Source of the DNA: Megamonas funiformis
GTDB taxonomy: Bacteria > Bacillota > Negativicutes > Selenomonadales > Selenomonadaceae
Reading direction: 5' to 3'
Assembly: GCF_010669225.1 (NCBI RefSeq)
Contig: NZ_CP048627.1
Location: 2,458,578-2,522,577, forward strand
Length of the DNA: 64,000 bases
Every line of letters begins with the position of its first letter. Within the stretch, counting starts at the first letter, position 1. The notes under the pieces are model-generated. The model ran no database searches. It was not told the origin of the DNA and saw nothing but the letters and a program-made list of their open reading frames with translations. A program made the position numbers and the translations under genes. This document shows positions 56,502 to 64,000 of the stretch, piece by piece.

Positions 56502-57349
56502 TTTTAGTAATTGCTAAATTAAGGAAAAAATATACTCTAAAAGCCCTATTAAACTATACAAAATTAGCTAAAAGCACATATTATGATGCATTAAAAAAAT
56601 TATCTAGAGAAGATAAATATAAAGGATTAAAAACATTAATTCATAATATTTGTAATAAAAATCATGGAAGATATGGATATAGAAGAGTAACTATGCAGCT
56701 GCATAAACAAGGGATAAAAATCAATCATAAAGTTGTTATGAGATTGATGAAAGAAGAAAATTTAACATGCAAAGTAAGAGCAAAGAAATACAAATCGTAT
56801 AGAGGGCAAGAAGGAAAAATAGCTAAAAATATATTAAATAGAAATTTCAAAGCAGAAAAACCAAACGAAAAATGGGCAACAGATGTAACAGAATTTGCAT
56901 TATGTAATGAAAAAATATACTTATCACCAATAATAGATTTATATAACGGAGAAATAATAAGTTATAAAATATCGAAAAGACCAATACTAAAGCAAGTATT
57001 AGATATGGTAGAAGATGCAACAAGAAAGATAAAAGAAACAAAAGGGATAATTCTACACTCAGACCAAGGATGGCAGTATCAGAATAAAAAATATCAAAAA
57101 TTATTAAAAGAAAAAGGCATTATCCAAAGCATGAGCCGAAAAGGTAATTGCTTAGATAATGCTGTAATAGAAAATTTCTTTGGTTTGCTAAAAAGCGAAT
57201 TATTCTATTTAAAAAAATTCAAATCCGTTGAAGATTTTATAAAAGAGTTAAAATCTTATATAAAATATTATAATACAAAACGGATAAAGATAAAACTAAA
57301 AGGACTTAGTCCTGTAGAATACAGAATTAAGTTTCAATTAGTAGCCTAA
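56456..57349 (+). CDS. IS3-family transposase OrfB (DDE catalytic part)
   Basis: A 297-residue frame in -1 relative to orfA. It has the DDE triad: Asp in WATDVTEF, Asp in LHSDQGWQYQ, and Glu in LDNAVIENFFGLLKSEL. Expressed as OrfAB fusion by frameshifting at 56450-56456; the GTG at the start of the frame is not an independent start. The frame is complete, so the element should be mobile. Confidence 0.93.
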   Translation: MACLNEAMGKGRKTLVLVIAKLRKKYTLKALLNYTKLAKSTYYDALKKLSREDKYKGLKTLIHNICNKNHGRYGYRRVTMQLHKQGIKINHKVVMRLMKEENLTCKVRAKKYKSYRGQEGKIAKNILNRNFKAEKPNEKWATDVTEFALCNEKIYLSPIIDLYNGEIISYKISKRPILKQVLDMVEDATRKIKETKGIILHSDQGWQYQNKKYQKLLKEKGIIQSMSRKGNCLDNAVIENFFGLLKSELFYLKKFKSVEDFIKELKSYIKYYNTKRIKIKLKGLSPVEYRIKFQLVA

Positions 57350-57420
57350 TTAATATGTCCAATATTTTGGGTGCAGTTCAAAATGTACTATCTTTTTTTA
57401 TTTTCTACTTTATCTATATT

Positions 57421-58149
57421 TTAAACAATTGGATTTCGCTCTGGTGTACCTGCTTTACGCGGATATACTTTAGGTGTTGCTTTTTCTTTTTTGATATAGA
57501 CAACAGCTCTTTTATCTTCCAATTCAGGGAGTTTTACAGGCATAGATTTAACTAATTTTCCACCTAATACAGAAAATGCTTTTTGCGCTTCTTGTATTTC
57601 TTCTTCATATTGACGACCTTTTAAAGCGATAAAAGTACCACCTTGTTTTACAAAAGGCAAACAATATTCACAAATAATAGGTAATCTAGCTACTGCTCTT
57701 GCTGTTGCTAAATCAAATTTTTCACGATATTTTTTATTTCTTGCTGCTTCTTCACTGCGTGCATGGATTACTTCTACATCTTTTAAACCCAATTCATCAA
57801 CTACAAGTTGTAAAAATTTCACACGCTTATTTAAAGAATCAAGCAATGTCAATTTTAATTCTGGATAAAATATCTTTAATGGAAGTCCTGGAAAACCTGC
57901 TCCTGTCCCAACATCAATAAGACTTATCTGTCCTGTCTGTCCTGTAAATAATTCTTTTTGATAGCAACTAAGTGAGTCTACGATATGTTTTATAGCTACT
58001 TCTCTAGGCTCTGTAATCGCTGTTAAATTGATTTTTTCATTCCATTCGACTAGTAACTCATAATATCTATTAAAAGCGCTTATTTGGTTGCTAGTAAGCT
58101 CTAAACCATATTCTTTAGCTACTTCACTTAAGTCATTTACAAAGCTCAT
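57421..58149 (-). CDS. rsmG: 16S rRNA (guanine527-N7)-methyltransferase RsmG
   Basis: RsmG (GidB) methylates G527 of 16S rRNA with AdoMet. The 242-residue protein has IKHIVDSLS, the AdoMet loop [16 protein letters not shown], and [10 protein letters not shown]. It overlaps mnmG by 4 bases, the classic mnmG-rsmG pairing. Its 3' terminator, GATAGTAC loop AAAT GTACTATC, is the one now split by the IS. Confidence 0.96.
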   Translation of the reverse strand: MSFVNDLSEVAKEYGLELTSNQISAFNRYYELLVEWNEKINLTAITEPREVAIKHIVDSLSCYQKELFTGQTGQISLIDVGTGAGFPGLPLKIFYPELKLTLLDSLNKRVKFLQLVVDELGLKDVEVIHARSEEAARNKKYREKFDLATARAVARLPIICEYCLPFVKQGGTFIALKGRQYEEEIQEAQKAFSVLGGKLVKSMPVKLPELEDKRAVVYIKKEKATPKVYPRKAGTPERNPIV

Positions 58150-60026
58150 GCATTTTCCTCCTGTCGACGATATTGTTCTAAATAAACAAGTAATACAGAA
58201 ATATCTGCTGGAGATACGCCAGAAATACGACTTGCTTGACCTATGGAAATTGGTCTTATCGCATTTAATTTTTCTCTAGCTTCATCGCGAAGGCTAGATA
58301 CTTCATCATAATTTATATCTTCTGGCAATAATTTTTCTTCAAGTTTTTCCATGCGTTCAACTTGTTCTAATTGTTTTTTGATATAACCTTCATATACCAA
58401 AGTAATTTCTACTTGTTTTTTCACATCTTCACTGATTTCAGGAAGCTCTACGATATGTTTTAAATCATCATAGCTGATTTCTTTGCGTTTTAATAAATCC
58501 GCTGCTGTAACAGTATTGTGAATAGAGCCTAATTCAAATTCCTGCATCTTTGCTAGCGTTTCTTTATTTGGGTGAATGCGAATTTCACTCAATAATTCAA
58601 TAGTATTTTTAATGCTATCACGACGTTTTACAAAGCGAGCATAACGTTCATCAGATACTAAGCCAACTTGACGACCTTTTTCTGTTAAACGTAAATCAGC
58701 ATTGTCTTGACGTAAAAGCAAACGATATTCTGCACGAGAAGTCATTACACGATATGGTTCGTTAGTACCTTTAGTTACTAAATCATCAATCAAAACACCA
58801 ATATATCCATCAGAACGTTTTAAAATCAAAGGTTCTTTCCCTTGAATTTTCAATGCGGCATTGATACCAGCAATAAGACCTTGTGAAGCTGCTTCTTCAT
58901 ATCCAGATGTACCATTTGTCTGCCCAGCTGAGAAGAAACCGCTTATTTTCTTAAATTCCAAAGAAGGTTTTAATTGTAATGGATTAATGCAATCATATTC
59001 GATAGCATAACCAGGACGCATAATTCTCACATTTTCCAAGCCTGGAATAGTGCGTAAAAATTCCATTTGTACATCAATAGGCATACTTGTGGACATACCT
59101 TGTACATACATTTCTTCAGTATCTAAACCTTCCGGTTCGATAAATAACTGATGACGTTCTTTATCTGGGAAACGCACAATTTTTGTTTCAATAGATGGGC
59201 AATATCTAGGACCTACACCAGTGATAATACCATTTGCCATCGGTGCACGTTCGATATTATCTCTGATGATTTTATGAGTCTGTTCATTTGTATAAGTGAG
59301 CCAACAAGGAACTTGTTCACGAGTTTTTACATCGCTCATAAAAGAAAAATTATGAACTTCATCATCACCAGGTTGAATTATCATTTTAGAAAAATCTAAA
59401 GAACGACGGTCTACACGAGCTGGTGTACCTGTTTTAAAACGCATGAGTTCAACACCAGCTTTTAATAAACATGAAGATAATTTTATAGCTGCTCTTTGAC
59501 CATTAGGACCGCCATCATATGTATTTTCACCAATGATAATGCGTCCTTTTAAATATGTCCCAGAAGCAAGCACTACAGCCTTACAAGTATAAACTTCACC
59601 AGTTTCTACTACAACACCTGTTACTTTATTATCTTCAAACAAGATTTCATCTATCAATAATTGTTTTACATCGAGATTTTCTTGCAATTCACAAGTATGC
59701 TTCATTGTATTTTGATATAGTTTTTTATCTGCTTGTGCTCTCAAAGCCTGTACAGCAGGGCCTTTACCAGTATTGAGCATACGGTACTGAATACAAGTTT
59801 TATCAGCATTTACGCCCATTTCTCCGCCTAAAGCATCAATTTCACGGACTAAATGACCCTTAGCTGGGCCACCTACAGATGGATTACATGGCATCATTGC
59901 TATATTATCCATATTCAAAGTTGTAAGTAAAGTATTACAACCCATACGAGCACTAGCAAGAGCTGCTTCTACGCCAGCATGACCTGCACCAATAATAATT
60001 ACATCATAATTGCCTGCAATAAACAA
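58146..60026 (-). CDS. mnmG: tRNA uridine-5-carboxymethylaminomethyl modification enzyme MnmG
   Basis: MnmG (GidA) works with MnmE to install the cmnm5 group on U34 of several tRNAs. The 626-residue FAD protein begins with the Rossmann motif [16 protein letters not shown] and has the family blocks [20 protein letters not shown] and [15 protein letters not shown] lies before the ATG. Normal length, no anomaly. Confidence 0.97.
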   Translation of the reverse strand: MFIAGNYDVIIIGAGHAGVEAALASARMGCNTLLTTLNMDNIAMMPCNPSVGGPAKGHLVREIDALGGEMGVNADKTCIQYRMLNTGKGPAVQALRAQADKKLYQNTMKHTCELQENLDVKQLLIDEILFEDNKVTGVVVETGEVYTCKAVVLASGTYLKGRIIIGENTYDGGPNGQRAAIKLSSCLLKAGVELMRFKTGTPARVDRRSLDFSKMIIQPGDDEVHNFSFMSDVKTREQVPCWLTYTNEQTHKIIRDNIERAPMANGIITGVGPRYCPSIETKIVRFPDKERHQLFIEPEGLDTEEMYVQGMSTSMPIDVQMEFLRTIPGLENVRIMRPGYAIEYDCINPLQLKPSLEFKKISGFFSAGQTNGTSGYEEAASQGLIAGINAALKIQGKEPLILKRSDGYIGVLIDDLVTKGTNEPYRVMTSRAEYRLLLRQDNADLRLTEKGRQVGLVSDERYARFVKRRDSIKNTIELLSEIRIHPNKETLAKMQEFELGSIHNTVTAADLLKRKEISYDDLKHIVELPEISEDVKKQVEITLVYEGYIKKQLEQVERMEKLEEKLLPEDINYDEVSSLRDEAREKLNAIRPISIGQASRISGVSPADISVLLVYLEQYRRQEENA

Positions 60027-60057
60027 AAAAATTCCTCCTATTTCAAACTATATCGTT

Positions 60058-61455
60058 TTATTTACCTATGCAAAATTGACTAAATATCTGGTCAATAATA
60101 TCTTCATCTACTGTATCGCCTGTTATTTCTCCCAATTTTTCCCAAGCAGAGCGAATATCTATGACAATAAAGTCTTCTGCCATATCCATTTCAATAGTAT
60201 TTAAACAATCCTCTAAATATTTTTGTGCTTCTTTTAACGCATTAGCCTGACGCACATTATTTACAAAAACGCCTTCAGCTTGTTTTACTGTACCACTATA
60301 TACGCGATTTACAATCTCTTGCTCTAATTCTTTTATGCCATCATTGTTGAATGTAGATATCTGCATATATTTAAAATTGCCCTGCAAACGTTTTTGTAAA
60401 TCTTCTATATCTAAAACACAAGATAAATCATTTTTAGTAAGTAAAACTATGCCTTCTTTACCTTGCAATAAATTAATAATTTCTTCATCTTCTTTTGTTA
60501 AATCAGAAGATGTATCAAATAAAGCTAAAATCAAATCTGCCTTTTGTACATAAGACATGGATTTTTCTACACCAATTTGTTCTACTTTATCTTCTGTTTC
60601 ACGAATACCAGCTGTATCTATAATCTTTAAAGGAACTCCACCGATATTTGCATATTCTTCTAAACTATCTCTTGTAGTCCCTGGAATATCTGTTACAATC
60701 GCTCTATCTTCACGCAAAAGTGTATTTAAAAGGCTAGATTTACCTACATTTGGCTTACCAATGATAGCTGTTACTAAACCATCACGCAAAATTCTACCAG
60801 TATTAAACGTAGATAACATTTCTTCTATGCGATTTTTTATACTTCTAACCTTTGCACTAGCTTCATCTTTTGCCACATCTTCGATATCATCTTCTGGAAA
60901 ATCTATGGAAGCTTCTAAATGAGCTATGACTTCTAAAATATCATGGCGCATAGCTTTGATTTCATCAGAAAATTTACCTTGAAGATGACCTGCTGCCATG
61001 CGAAGTGAAGCATCTGTTCTCGCTTTTATGATGTCCATTACAGATTGAGCTTGTGATAAATCCAATCTACCATTTAAAAAAGCACGTTTTGTAAATTCAC
61101 CTGGCTCTGCCATTCTAGCACCATTTTGCAATGCCAATTCTAAAATACGGCGAACAACTAATGCACCACCATGACTTTGAATTTCCACCACATTTTCTTT
61201 TGTATAAGAATTAGGTGCCCACATTGCTATACATAAAGCTTCATCAATGACATTGCCTTTTTCATCTACAATCTTACCATATACAACTTTATGACTTTCA
61301 AAATTTTCTACAGTCAAATCCTTTTTGGCACATTTAAATAACTTACTAGCAACAATTCCAGAATTTTCACCACTGATGCGAATAATACCTATGCCACCTT
61401 CTCCAGGTGGTGTAGAAATTGCTACAATAGTATCATTTTCCCCAAAGTTTTTCAT
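60058..61455 (-). CDS. mnmE: tRNA modification GTPase MnmE
   Basis: MnmE (TrmE), partner GTPase of MnmG. The 465-residue protein has the N-terminal THF-binding domain (ISTPPGEGGIGIIRISG), the helical domain, the G domain with GKPNVGKSSLLN, DIPGTTRD and TKND, and the C-terminal CIGK with the essential Cys. The ATG at 61455 follows GGAGG by seven bases; an upstream in-frame ATG at 61506 has none and adds a foreign segment. Confidence 0.97.
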   Translation of the reverse strand: MKNFGENDTIVAISTPPGEGGIGIIRISGENSGIVASKLFKCAKKDLTVENFESHKVVYGKIVDEKGNVIDEALCIAMWAPNSYTKENVVEIQSHGGALVVRRILELALQNGARMAEPGEFTKRAFLNGRLDLSQAQSVMDIIKARTDASLRMAAGHLQGKFSDEIKAMRHDILEVIAHLEASIDFPEDDIEDVAKDEASAKVRSIKNRIEEMLSTFNTGRILRDGLVTAIIGKPNVGKSSLLNTLLREDRAIVTDIPGTTRDSLEEYANIGGVPLKIIDTAGIRETEDKVEQIGVEKSMSYVQKADLILALFDTSSDLTKEDEEIINLLQGKEGIVLLTKNDLSCVLDIEDLQKRLQGNFKYMQISTFNNDGIKELEQEIVNRVYSGTVKQAEGVFVNNVRQANALKEAQKYLEDCLNTIEMDMAEDFIVIDIRSAWEKLGEITGDTVDEDIIDQIFSQFCIGK

Positions 61456-61476
61456 CAAAAATCCTCCAATTAGACA

Positions 61477-61522
61477 CAAAAGGACTGCCCCAAATAATAT
61501 AAACAATTGGAAACAGCCCTTT
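61477..61522 (-). other. Hairpin between jag and mnmE, possible attenuator
   Basis: On the minus strand AAAGGGCTGTTTCCAA pairs imperfectly with TTGGGGCAGTCCTTT, then TTTGTG. Mismatches and the short T-run make it a partial terminator at best. Confidence 0.4.
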
Positions 61523-61541
61523 CACAGCTTTATTTTCACTA

Positions 61542-62195
61542 TTAAATTACTAAATCTTCGTTTTTATTATGTTTAATATCCACAACTATTTTACGATGAG
61601 GTTCAACACCATCACTGTAAGTTATGATATCAGCATAATCTTGAAGTGCCATATGAATAATTTTACGTTCATGGCGATTCATTGGCTCTAAAACTACTTT
61701 TGTGCGATATTTTCTAGCTTTATTAGCTAATCTTTCTGCTAATTGACAAAGTGTTTCTTCACGGCGTTTACGATAGTTTTCCACATCTAGAACAATGCGA
61801 ACTCTCGCACCTGTAACATTTTTATTAGCAGCCATATTTGTTAGATACTGCAATGAATCAAGTGTCTGACCATGTTTACCAATCAATACACCTAAATCAT
61901 CACCAATGAGATTGAATTTATAATTTATATCTTCTTCAATACATTCAATCTGTATATCTTTGTGCATGGATTTGAAAATCTTCTTTAAAAATTCTTGACC
62001 TTTTTCCAATGGTGTTAATTCCTTTTCAGTTGCTCTTATTTTAGCAACTCTAGCACCAATTAAACCGAAAAAGCCCTTTGAAGGTTCTTCTAATACTTCA
62101 AAAATAACACGTTCTTGAGGCAAATCCAATTGACTTAAAGCCAATTTTTTTGCTTCTTCAATGTCTTTACCAGTTACTTCGATAACTCTTGCCAT
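61542..62195 (-). CDS. jag: Jag/KhpB RNA-binding protein
   Basis: Jag (KhpB, EloR) is a KH-R3H RNA-binding protein linked to cell elongation and division. The 217-residue protein has the N-terminal Jag-N domain, a KH motif with IGKHGQTLDSLQYLTN (about residues 107-122), and the R3H motif in MNRHERKIIHMALQDY. It follows yidC by three bases, the conserved order. Confidence 0.95.
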   Translation of the reverse strand: MARVIEVTGKDIEEAKKLALSQLDLPQERVIFEVLEEPSKGFFGLIGARVAKIRATEKELTPLEKGQEFLKKIFKSMHKDIQIECIEEDINYKFNLIGDDLGVLIGKHGQTLDSLQYLTNMAANKNVTGARVRIVLDVENYRKRREETLCQLAERLANKARKYRTKVVLEPMNRHERKIIHMALQDYADIITYSDGVEPHRKIVVDIKHNKNEDLVI

Positions 62196-62198
62196 ATA

Positions 62199-62879
62199 TT
62201 ATGACCCCTTTTTTGCAGAAGTATCTTCATGTCTATACATCCACCACTGCTGCAATATCTGCATAATATTATTGACAATCCAATAAATAACTAAACCAGC
62301 TGCAAAATTACAACTAATCCAACCAATAAATAAAGGCATTACTACAGACATAATCTTCATCTGCATTTGCATCTGTGGAGAACTAGAAGCTGAAGATGTT
62401 TGTTTTTGTACTACATAAGTACTTATTGCTGATAAAACAGGCAAAATGTAGTATGGGTCTGGATTAGATAAATTCATAATCCATAAAAATGTTGGATCTC
62501 CACCATAATCAATGCTTTGAAGAGCATAAAACATTGCCATCAAAATAGGCATCTGAGCTAAAAGTGGCAAGCAACCAGCTAAAGGATTTACCCCAGCATT
62601 TTTATAAAGCATACCCATTTCCTGTTGTAATCGTTTTGGGTCATTTTTAAACTTATCTTGAAGTTTTTTCATTTTTGGTTGCAATTCTTGCATTGCCTTC
62701 ATAGATTTTACCTGTTTTACAGTCAACGGATAAAATGCCATTTTTATAATAATAGTCAATACTATAATTGCCACACCATAAGATTCCAAACCTACTGTGC
62801 TTAGAAAATCATGGAAAATCCCCAAGATAAATTCTAATAACTGCACAATTGGATTAAAAATAGAAGAAATAAAATCCAA
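62199..62879 (-). CDS. yidC: Membrane protein insertase YidC
   Basis: YidC inserts proteins into the inner membrane with or without SecYEG. The 226-residue protein is the short form with no large periplasmic domain. Five hydrophobic segments and the block VKQVKSMKAMQELQPKMKKL are seen, with GVNPLAGCLPLLAQMPI further on. No lipobox Cys is seen at the N-terminus. It lies 57 bases after yidD. Confidence 0.95.
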   Translation of the reverse strand: MDFISSIFNPIVQLLEFILGIFHDFLSTVGLESYGVAIIVLTIIIKMAFYPLTVKQVKSMKAMQELQPKMKKLQDKFKNDPKRLQQEMGMLYKNAGVNPLAGCLPLLAQMPILMAMFYALQSIDYGGDPTFLWIMNLSNPDPYYILPVLSAISTYVVQKQTSSASSSPQMQMQMKIMSVVMPLFIGWISCNFAAGLVIYWIVNNIMQILQQWWMYRHEDTSAKKGS

Positions 62880-62936
62880 ATCATCACATCCTATAAGTAA
62901 ATTTCAAATTACCAACGAATAACCATAAATAAACAT

Positions 62937-63146
62937 CTATTTTACAGGGTCGTATCCACCTTTATGAAAAGGATGACAACGCAATATACGTTTTATTGCC
63001 ATCCAGCCACCGTGAACGACACCATATTTTTCTACCGCAATTAAGGCATATTCTGAACAAGTCGGAATATAGCGACAGCAAGGCGGTTTCAATGGAGATA
63101 TAAAATTTCGATAAAATAAAATCAAACCAATGAAAATCCGCTTCAC
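62937..63146 (-). CDS. yidD: Membrane protein insertion efficiency factor YidD
   Basis: A 69-residue YidD with the family core [20 protein letters not shown], the following [10 protein letters not shown] and [12 protein letters not shown]. It helps YidC-dependent insertion. Its start overlaps the rnpA end by four bases. Confidence 0.95.
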   Translation of the reverse strand: MKRIFIGLILFYRNFISPLKPPCCRYIPTCSEYALIAVEKYGVVHGGWMAIKRILRCHPFHKGGYDPVK

Positions 63147-63508
63147 TTTTTTTCAACCTCTTTTTTCAAAATGTTAGCACGCTTACATAGTGAATAAAAT
63201 GATTTCTCTAAAGCTGTAGATTTTAAATCTACAGCTGCCGCTCTGCCTACAAGTAAAAGACAATAATCATCTTTTATTTCACGACGATGTAGTCTATATA
63301 CTTCTCGAAGCAATCGCTTTACGCGATTTCTAGTAACAGCATTTCCAAGTTTCTTACCAGCAGCAAAAGCCACTTTGTGAGAAGGGTGAAATGCTTTGCA
63401 ATAATACATAACCATGTTCTTATTTGCTAAAGAACGGCCACAACGATAAATTTTTTGAAAATCACTATTTTCTTTAACAATGAGTTTCTTTTGCAAACTA
63501 TATTTCAT
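63143..63508 (-). CDS. rnpA: Ribonuclease P protein component
   Basis: RnpA assists the RNase P RNA in 5' tRNA maturation. The 121-residue protein has the basic RNR helix region [18 protein letters not shown] and the N-terminal [15 protein letters not shown]. The ATG at 63508 follows GAGGGTAAC; a longer frame to 63610 runs through the hairpin upstream of it and is rejected. Lies between rpmH and yidD. Confidence 0.96.
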   Translation of the reverse strand: MKYSLQKKLIVKENSDFQKIYRCGRSLANKNMVMYYCKAFHPSHKVAFAAGKKLGNAVTRNRVKRLLREVYRLHRREIKDDYCLLLVGRAAAVDLKSTALEKSFYSLCKRANILKKEVEKK

Positions 63509-63590
63509 GTTACCCTCACTTGGGAAGTTAATCTGGCGTTTATGCTCATATATATTAAGCAAAATACAAAAAACTAAATCATTCCCAGTT

Positions 63591-63619
63591 GTAGAGATAG
63601 TGAAAAGCACTATCTCTAC
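63591..63619. other. Perfect hairpin between rpmH and rnpA
   Basis: GTAGAGATAGTG and CACTATCTCTAC form a 12-base-pair stem with a 5-base loop. No T-run follows on either strand, so it is more likely an mRNA processing or stability element than a terminator. Confidence 0.6.
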
Positions 63620-63631
63620 TTATGACAAAAG

Positions 63632-63656
63632 GAAAAAGAGGCCACCGTAGTGACCT
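63632..63656 (-). terminator. Terminator/attenuator after rpmH
   Basis: Minus strand AGGTCAC and GTGGCCT (one G-U pair) around TACG, followed by CTTTTT, directly after the rpmH stop. It would lower rnpA expression relative to rpmH. Confidence 0.7.
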
Positions 63657-63660
63657 ATTA

Positions 63661-63795
63661 TTATGCGGATAACTTATGTCTTCCTCTAGTACGTCTTCTT
63701 TTTAAAACAAGGCGACCACCTTTAGTTTTCATACGTTGACGGAAACCATGAGTTTTCTTTTTCCAATGAGTATTTGGCTGAAATGTCTGTTTCAA
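63661..63795 (-). CDS. rpmH: Ribosomal protein bL34
   Basis: A 44-residue L34: [20 protein letters not shown], then [18 protein letters not shown] and HKLSA. The start codon is TTG at 63795, eight bases after AGGAGG; no ATG fits. It is the first gene of the rpmH-rnpA-yidD-yidC-jag-mnmEG-rsmG series running away from the origin. Confidence 0.97.
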   Translation of the reverse strand: MKQTFQPNTHWKKKTHGFRQRMKTKGGRLVLKRRRTRGRHKLSA

Positions 63796-63847
63796 TTTTC
63801 ACACCTCCTTAAAAAACACCATAATAGTTCAAATTATAGCTATTAGA

Positions 63848-63876
63848 ATTATAGACTACTGCTGTTTTTGTGTCAA
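63848..63876 (-). promoter_or_regulatory. Consensus promoter of rpmH
   Basis: Minus strand TTGACA (63871-63876), exactly 17 bases, TATAAT (63848-63853), about 50 bases before the TTG start: a perfect sigma-A promoter, as expected for a ribosomal protein gene. Confidence 0.92.
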
Positions 63877-63933
63877 CAGATTTCAAAATACTTGTTGATA
63901 TATCATGCTCATTTTGATAATATATTTATGCAC

Positions 63934-63966
63934 TTATCCACAGGTTTTGACAAATTCTGTGGATAA
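63934..63966. other. DnaA boxes of the oriC/dnaA upstream region
   Basis: TTATCCACA (63934-63942) and its reverse complement TGTGGATAA (63958-63966) are perfect consensus DnaA boxes facing each other 15 bases apart, in the rpmH-dnaA gap where many Firmicute origins lie. The rest of the origin and dnaA itself are beyond the window. Confidence 0.88.
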
Positions 63967-63976
63967 GTTTTATAAA
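63947..63976 (+). promoter_or_regulatory. Promoter of dnaA (gene beyond window)
   Basis: TTGACA (63947-63952), 18 bases, TATAAA (63971-63976), with an AAAGGA ribosome site near the window end. The inverted DnaA box lies inside the spacer, so DnaA can repress its own promoter. Confidence 0.75.
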
Positions 63977-64000
63977 AAATTTTAAGAAAGGATTATCTCC

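Larger units (their letters stand above)
55934..57380 (+). mobile_element. IS3-family (IS150-group) insertion sequence, complete
   Basis: A 1447-base element. The ends are inverted repeats: TGAACTGCACCC at the left and GGGTGCAGTTCA at the right, near-identical over about 25 bases. The target duplication is AAAT (55930-55933 and 57381-57384). It carries orfA and orfB with a -1 frameshift. Just inside the left end, AACTGCACC...AAAAGTTG pairs with CAACTTTTGG...GGTGCAGTT followed by T's: a terminator-like hairpin that shields the transposase from outside transcription and overlaps the ribosome site. It looks active. Confidence 0.95.

Noticed and set aside
57421..61506. Plus-strand ORFs opposite rsmG, mnmG and mnmE
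   Set aside because: They are shadows of strongly conserved minus-strand genes, without ribosome sites or family likeness.
1..64000. CRISPR arrays, tRNA or rRNA genes, prophage
   Set aside because: No regularly spaced repeats, no cloverleaf with TTCGANTC arm, no rRNA core and no phage structural genes were recognised.

Overview
The window reads as chromosomal DNA of a low-GC member of the Firmicutes. It is most consistent with a Megamonas-like Negativicute: A/T-rich third codon positions, the korDABC oxidoreductase, and the oriC-side order rpmH-rnpA-yidD-yidC-jag-mnmE-mnmG-rsmG. The genus is an inference from gene content; no rRNA is present. The right edge lies at the replication origin: two perfect DnaA boxes and a dnaA-type promoter point out of the window, and the rpmH promoter points in.

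Left part (1-24.2 kb), mostly housekeeping: nadA (cut by the edge), addB-addA, Cof-type HAD phosphatases, an AtpZ-like protein, an RluA-type pseudouridine synthase, ung, an MFS carrier, thiM-thiD, a DeoR-HAD pair, an AcoR-like regulator that has lost the sigma-54 contact loop, a rubrerythrin and korDABC. Two EamA transporters here are decayed, each with an internal deletion.

Middle (24.2-40 kb): a trpEGD(CF)BA operon behind a T-box with a UGG specifier, an exported DUF2939-like protein, a DUF4446 protein and ParB without ParA, a methionine synthase split into a core enzyme and a separate reactivation protein, and azlCD next to a LysR regulator.

Accessory carbohydrate region (40-57.4 kb): a LevR-type sigma-54 activator diverges from a textbook -24/-12 promoter that drives galactitol-type PTS IIA-IIB-IIC, a class II aldolase, DhaK and DhaL. 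This looks like a self-contained pathway in which the PTS makes a ketose phosphate, the aldolase splits it, and DhaKL phosphorylates the unphosphorylated ketone fragment. A PFK-like protein with several altered active-site positions converges on it. Next come a ZTP riboswitch with a stand-alone AICAR transformylase, then a GntR-controlled cluster (DeoC-like aldolase, an FGGY kinase with two compensating poly-A frameshifts, an aldo-keto reductase), a lone PTS EIIC, and an IS150-group element inserted exactly in the loop of a terminator.

Right end (57.4-64 kb): the conserved origin-side genes rsmG, mnmG, mnmE, jag, yidC, yidD, rnpA and rpmH, all on the minus strand. No tRNA, rRNA or CRISPR array was seen. 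Frames, motifs and sites were read by eye; no database search was possible.
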